From NCBI GenBank assembly GCA_945609985.1, contig CALYZQ010000001.1:1-64000 (forward strand): DNA of 64,000 nt, written 5' to 3'. The translations under genes were made by a program, and so were the position numbers. This document shows, piece after piece, positions 61,406 to 64,000 of this stretch (position 1 is the stretch's first letter; each line of letters begins with the position of its first letter). Below the pieces are notes generated by a model. That model ran no database searches. It saw nothing but the letters and a program-made list of their open reading frames with translations, and had not been told where the DNA came from. This stretch comes from an uncultured Lachnospiraceae bacterium (GTDB taxonomy: Bacteria; Bacillota; Clostridia; Lachnospirales; Lachnospiraceae).

Positions 61406-61538
61406 ACTTTCGAAACTTTAAAATTTTTCTATTTTTGAAACTGAAAAACCCACACACCCGCCTCCCGGCAAGCACATGGATCTCTACACTTTTTTCTTTA
61501 TGATATTTGACGTCTCCGTCCCCAAAACAGCTACAATC

Positions 61539-61580
61539 TACTACACCATTTACTACACCATTTCGGTGTGAAATCACACC
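61539..61580. repeat. 12-bp tandem repeat followed by palindrome
   Basis: TACTACACCATT x2 then TCGGTGTGAAATCACACC. Confidence 0.7.
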
Positions 61581-61718
61581 AATTTGCGATAAATTACGAT
61601 ACTTCTGTCTTTTGGGCGAAAGTCCGCAAACACTTGAAAACACGGGATTATTCGGCATTTCAGGAAGTCTGGAAATCAAGCAGGCATAAATTCAATAAAT
61701 TCCTGCTTACACAAAGTT

Positions 61719-62183
61719 CTACAGCACAACCTCCATACCAATCTTTTGCGGGACAAGCCCCATAGCCTCATAAAACCTCATGGCGGACGGATTACAGCTC
61801 CATACATTTAACGTCAGGTTATAGCAACCGCTTTCTTTTGCAAGTTTTACCGCAGCTTCATATAATTCCTTTCCCACATGTTTCCCACGGCATTTTTCAT
61901 CCACACATATGTCATCAATATAAAGGGTCTTTATATCCGTCAAAACCGAATGATTCATATGTTGCTGAAAAATGCCAAAGCAGTATCCCATCACTTCATC
62001 CTTTTCATCTACGCAAACCAGTATGGGACGTTCTTCATCCTTTAACAATTCCTTCAGTTCATCTGTCGAATATTTTCTGCCAATCTTAAAAATATCTGGT
62101 CTCCCGTTATGATGCACAAGGTCAACCTGCGAAAGTAAATCGCCTATTTTCTCTATGTCTTTTTCCATTGCATATCTAATCAT
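61719..62183 (-). CDS. GNAT family N-acetyltransferase
   Basis: ICVDEKCRGKHVGKELYEAAVKLAKESGCYNLTLNVWSCNPSAMRFYEAMGLV. Confidence 0.94.
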   Translation of the reverse strand: MIRYAMEKDIEKIGDLLSQVDLVHHNGRPDIFKIGRKYSTDELKELLKDEERPILVCVDEKDEVMGYCFGIFQQHMNHSVLTDIKTLYIDDICVDEKCRGKHVGKELYEAAVKLAKESGCYNLTLNVWSCNPSAMRFYEAMGLVPQKIGMEVVL

Positions 62184-62293
62184 ATTTTACACCTTCTCCA
62201 AGCTTTCTGCCATACAAATCCGCTTTATCGCACAATTTTATTAAGCCCCCACCCCGCTTGGGATGAAGGCTCAATTACACACTCTTTTACAAG

Positions 62294-62725
62294 TTACAGC
62301 TTGCAGATATCTGCTTCCGTTATAAGATGGAAACCGGCATCCTCAAGTACAGCTTCTGCAGCGGCATTATCCTCTACACGAAGTACCACATAGGCGTGCT
62401 TTTCTGTACGTGCCATAAACGCATACAAATACTCCACATTAATGTTTGCTTTGTCAAGCACATTAAGTGCTGCAGTAAGTTTTCCGGGCGCATCACCAAT
62501 CTTAACGCCTACCACATTAATGGCTTTTACAAGATAATCCTTTTCCTGCAATGCCTTCATTGCCGTCTCTTCATCATTTACTATCAGTCGTAAAATACCG
62601 AAATCCTGCGTCTCTGCAATAGAAAGAGCTCTGATATTAACATTGTTTTTTGATAAAACATCTGTTACGGAAACCATGGCTCCCTTTTTGTTTTCCACAT
62701 AAACGGTTAACTGCTTAATTGCCAT
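62294..62725 (-). CDS. ACT-domain protein
   Basis: MAIKQLTVYVENKKGAMVSVTDVLSKNNVNIRALSI, tandem ACT repeats. Confidence 0.9.
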   Translation of the reverse strand: MAIKQLTVYVENKKGAMVSVTDVLSKNNVNIRALSIAETQDFGILRLIVNDEETAMKALQEKDYLVKAINVVGVKIGDAPGKLTAALNVLDKANINVEYLYAFMARTEKHAYVVLRVEDNAAAEAVLEDAGFHLITEADICKL

Positions 62726-62745
62726 AATGTTATCTCCTTTCAAAT

Positions 62746-64000
62746 TTAGACTAATTTACGCTTATCAACGACACGTACTGCTTTTCCTTCGCTTCTTGCA
62801 ATACTCTTAGGCGCAACAAGATGTACGGCAGGGTTGATGCCCAGCATAGTCTTCATGGCATTTGCCAGTGACTTCTCCATCTTAAGTACATCACCAACTT
62901 TATCCGTAAACTGCTCCGGATTCATCTCCACATTTACATCAAAGGTATCTGTATTATTTACTCTGTCAACCACAATCTGATAGTTGGGCTGATAGCCTTC
63001 ATTCAAAAGAACGGTCTCAATCTGGCTGGGGAATACATTTACGCCTCTGATAATAAGCATATCATCGGTTCTACCCATAGGCTTAGCCATCTTGATCAAG
63101 GTACGTCCGCAGGAGCACTTCTTACGTGACAGAACACAAATATCACGGGTACGATAACGAAGAAGAGGGAACGCCTCCTTGTCAAGAGCCGTAAATACCA
63201 GTTCTCCCTTTTCACCCTCCGGAAGCACTTCTCCTGTATCGGGATTGATAATTTCAGGATAGAAATGGTCCTCATTGACATGCATGCCGGTCTGCTCGCA
63301 ACACTCAAATGCAACACCGGGACCGGATGTCTCTGTCAGACCATAAATATCATATGCTTTAATACCAAGAGTTTCCTCAATACCTCTTCTCATTTCTTCT
63401 GTCCAAGGCTCAGCACCGAAAATACCTGCCTTGAGAGGAATATCCTCGGGCTTGTATCCCTGCTCTTTCAAGGTTTCACCTATGTATGCCGCATACGACG
63501 GTGTACAACAGATAATAGTTGCACCAAGGTCATTCATGAACTGAATCTGACGGTCCGTATTTCCGGATGACATGGGAAGGGTTAAGCATCCCACCTTGTG
63601 AGAACCGCCATGAAGTCCCGCACCGCCTGTAAACAAGCCATATCCGTATGCCACCTGACATACATCCTCATTGGTGCCGCCTGCCGCAACAATGGCACGT
63701 GCACAGCAGTCTTCCCAAAGATCCACGTCATTTTGTGTATAAAATGCAACCACACGGCGTCCGGTTGTTCCGGACGTGGAGTGAATACGCACACACTCAT
63801 CAAGGGGCTTCGCCAAAAGCCCGTAGGGATATGCATCACGCAAATCTGCTTTTGATATAAAAGGAAGCTTATGTAAATCTTCAATTCCTTTAATATCCTC
63901 CGGCTTTACACCCTTTTCGTCCATGAGGTCACGGTAATACTTCACATTCTCATAAACATGCTTTACCTGTTTTACAATCTTTTCCGATTGAAGCTTTTTC
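62746..64000 (-). CDS. paaK: phenylacetate-CoA ligase (5' end beyond window)
   Basis: IHSTSGTTGRRVVAFYTQNDVDLW, YGLTETSGPG, GRTDDMLIIRGVNVFPSQIE; frame stays open to the window end (LQSEKIVKQVKHVYENVKYYRDL), so the track start at 63945 is internal. Confidence 0.92.
   Translation of the reverse strand, partial: KKLQSEKIVKQVKHVYENVKYYRDLMDEKGVKPEDIKGIEDLHKLPFISKADLRDAYPYGLLAKPLDECVRIHSTSGTTGRRVVAFYTQNDVDLWEDCCARAIVAAGGTNEDVCQVAYGYGLFTGGAGLHGGSHKVGCLTLPMSSGNTDRQIQFMNDLGATIICCTPSYAAYIGETLKEQGYKPEDIPLKAGIFGAEPWTEEMRRGIEETLGIKAYDIYGLTETSGPGVAFECCEQTGMHVNEDHFYPEIINPDTGEVLPEGEKGELVFTALDKEAFPLLRYRTRDICVLSRKKCSCGRTLIKMAKPMGRTDDMLIIRGVNVFPSQIETVLLNEGYQPNYQIVVDRVNNTDTFDVNVEMNPEQFTDKVGDVLKMEKSLANAMKTMLGINPAVHLVAPKSIARSEGKAVRVVDKRKLV

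Noticed and set aside
61539-61562. TACTACACCATT x2 considered as the start of a CRISPR array
   Set aside because: Only two directly abutting 12-bp units with no spacers; no cas genes in the window.
61398-61679. Minus ORF of 93 aa (MISRLPEMPNNPVFSS...)
   Set aside because: No recognisable motif or SD, spans repeats and hairpins; treated as non-coding junction.

Overview
64 kb of low-to-moderate GC chromosomal DNA, most likely from a Firmicute (Clostridia, Lachnospiraceae-like; inferred from gene content only). Nearly all CDS are on the minus strand. Core loci: rimP-nusA-ylxR-ylxQ-infB-rbfA-nrnA-truB-ribF, pnp and rpsO, argS, purE-M-N-D, purL, pyrE, radA, clpC, a Fe/Mn superoxide dismutase, and tRNA-Trp. 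Accessory or transport genes: a NatAB-like ABC exporter, a second ABC exporter, a Na/Pi symporter, NhaC, an OFA-type MFS transporter, a MarR/PPOX/hydrolase cluster, a Fic/HTH pair, and ACT plus phenylacetate-CoA ligase (cut by the window end). A trpB2-type gene on the plus strand sits behind a clear T-box leader with a probable Trp (UGG) specifier. The most unusual signal is a set of long intergenic quasi-palindromes. Three copies (8966-9134, 14934-15127, 44326-44531) share a conserved core (GATACCATRACA..CCGCAGGCACGC // CCGGCGTGCTCA..TGC.CTGCTTGTGTYATGGTATC). Their outer arms differ between copies but stay self-complementary within each copy. A fourth, unrelated-sequence giant palindrome (33639-33881) and two smaller ones (4151-4264, 22206-22280) also lie between genes. 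A second notable signal is an orphan ~100-nt transcription unit (about 46152-46250) with its own promoter, two hairpins and a terminator, and no ORF. All calls come from reading the sequence; no database search or folding program was run.
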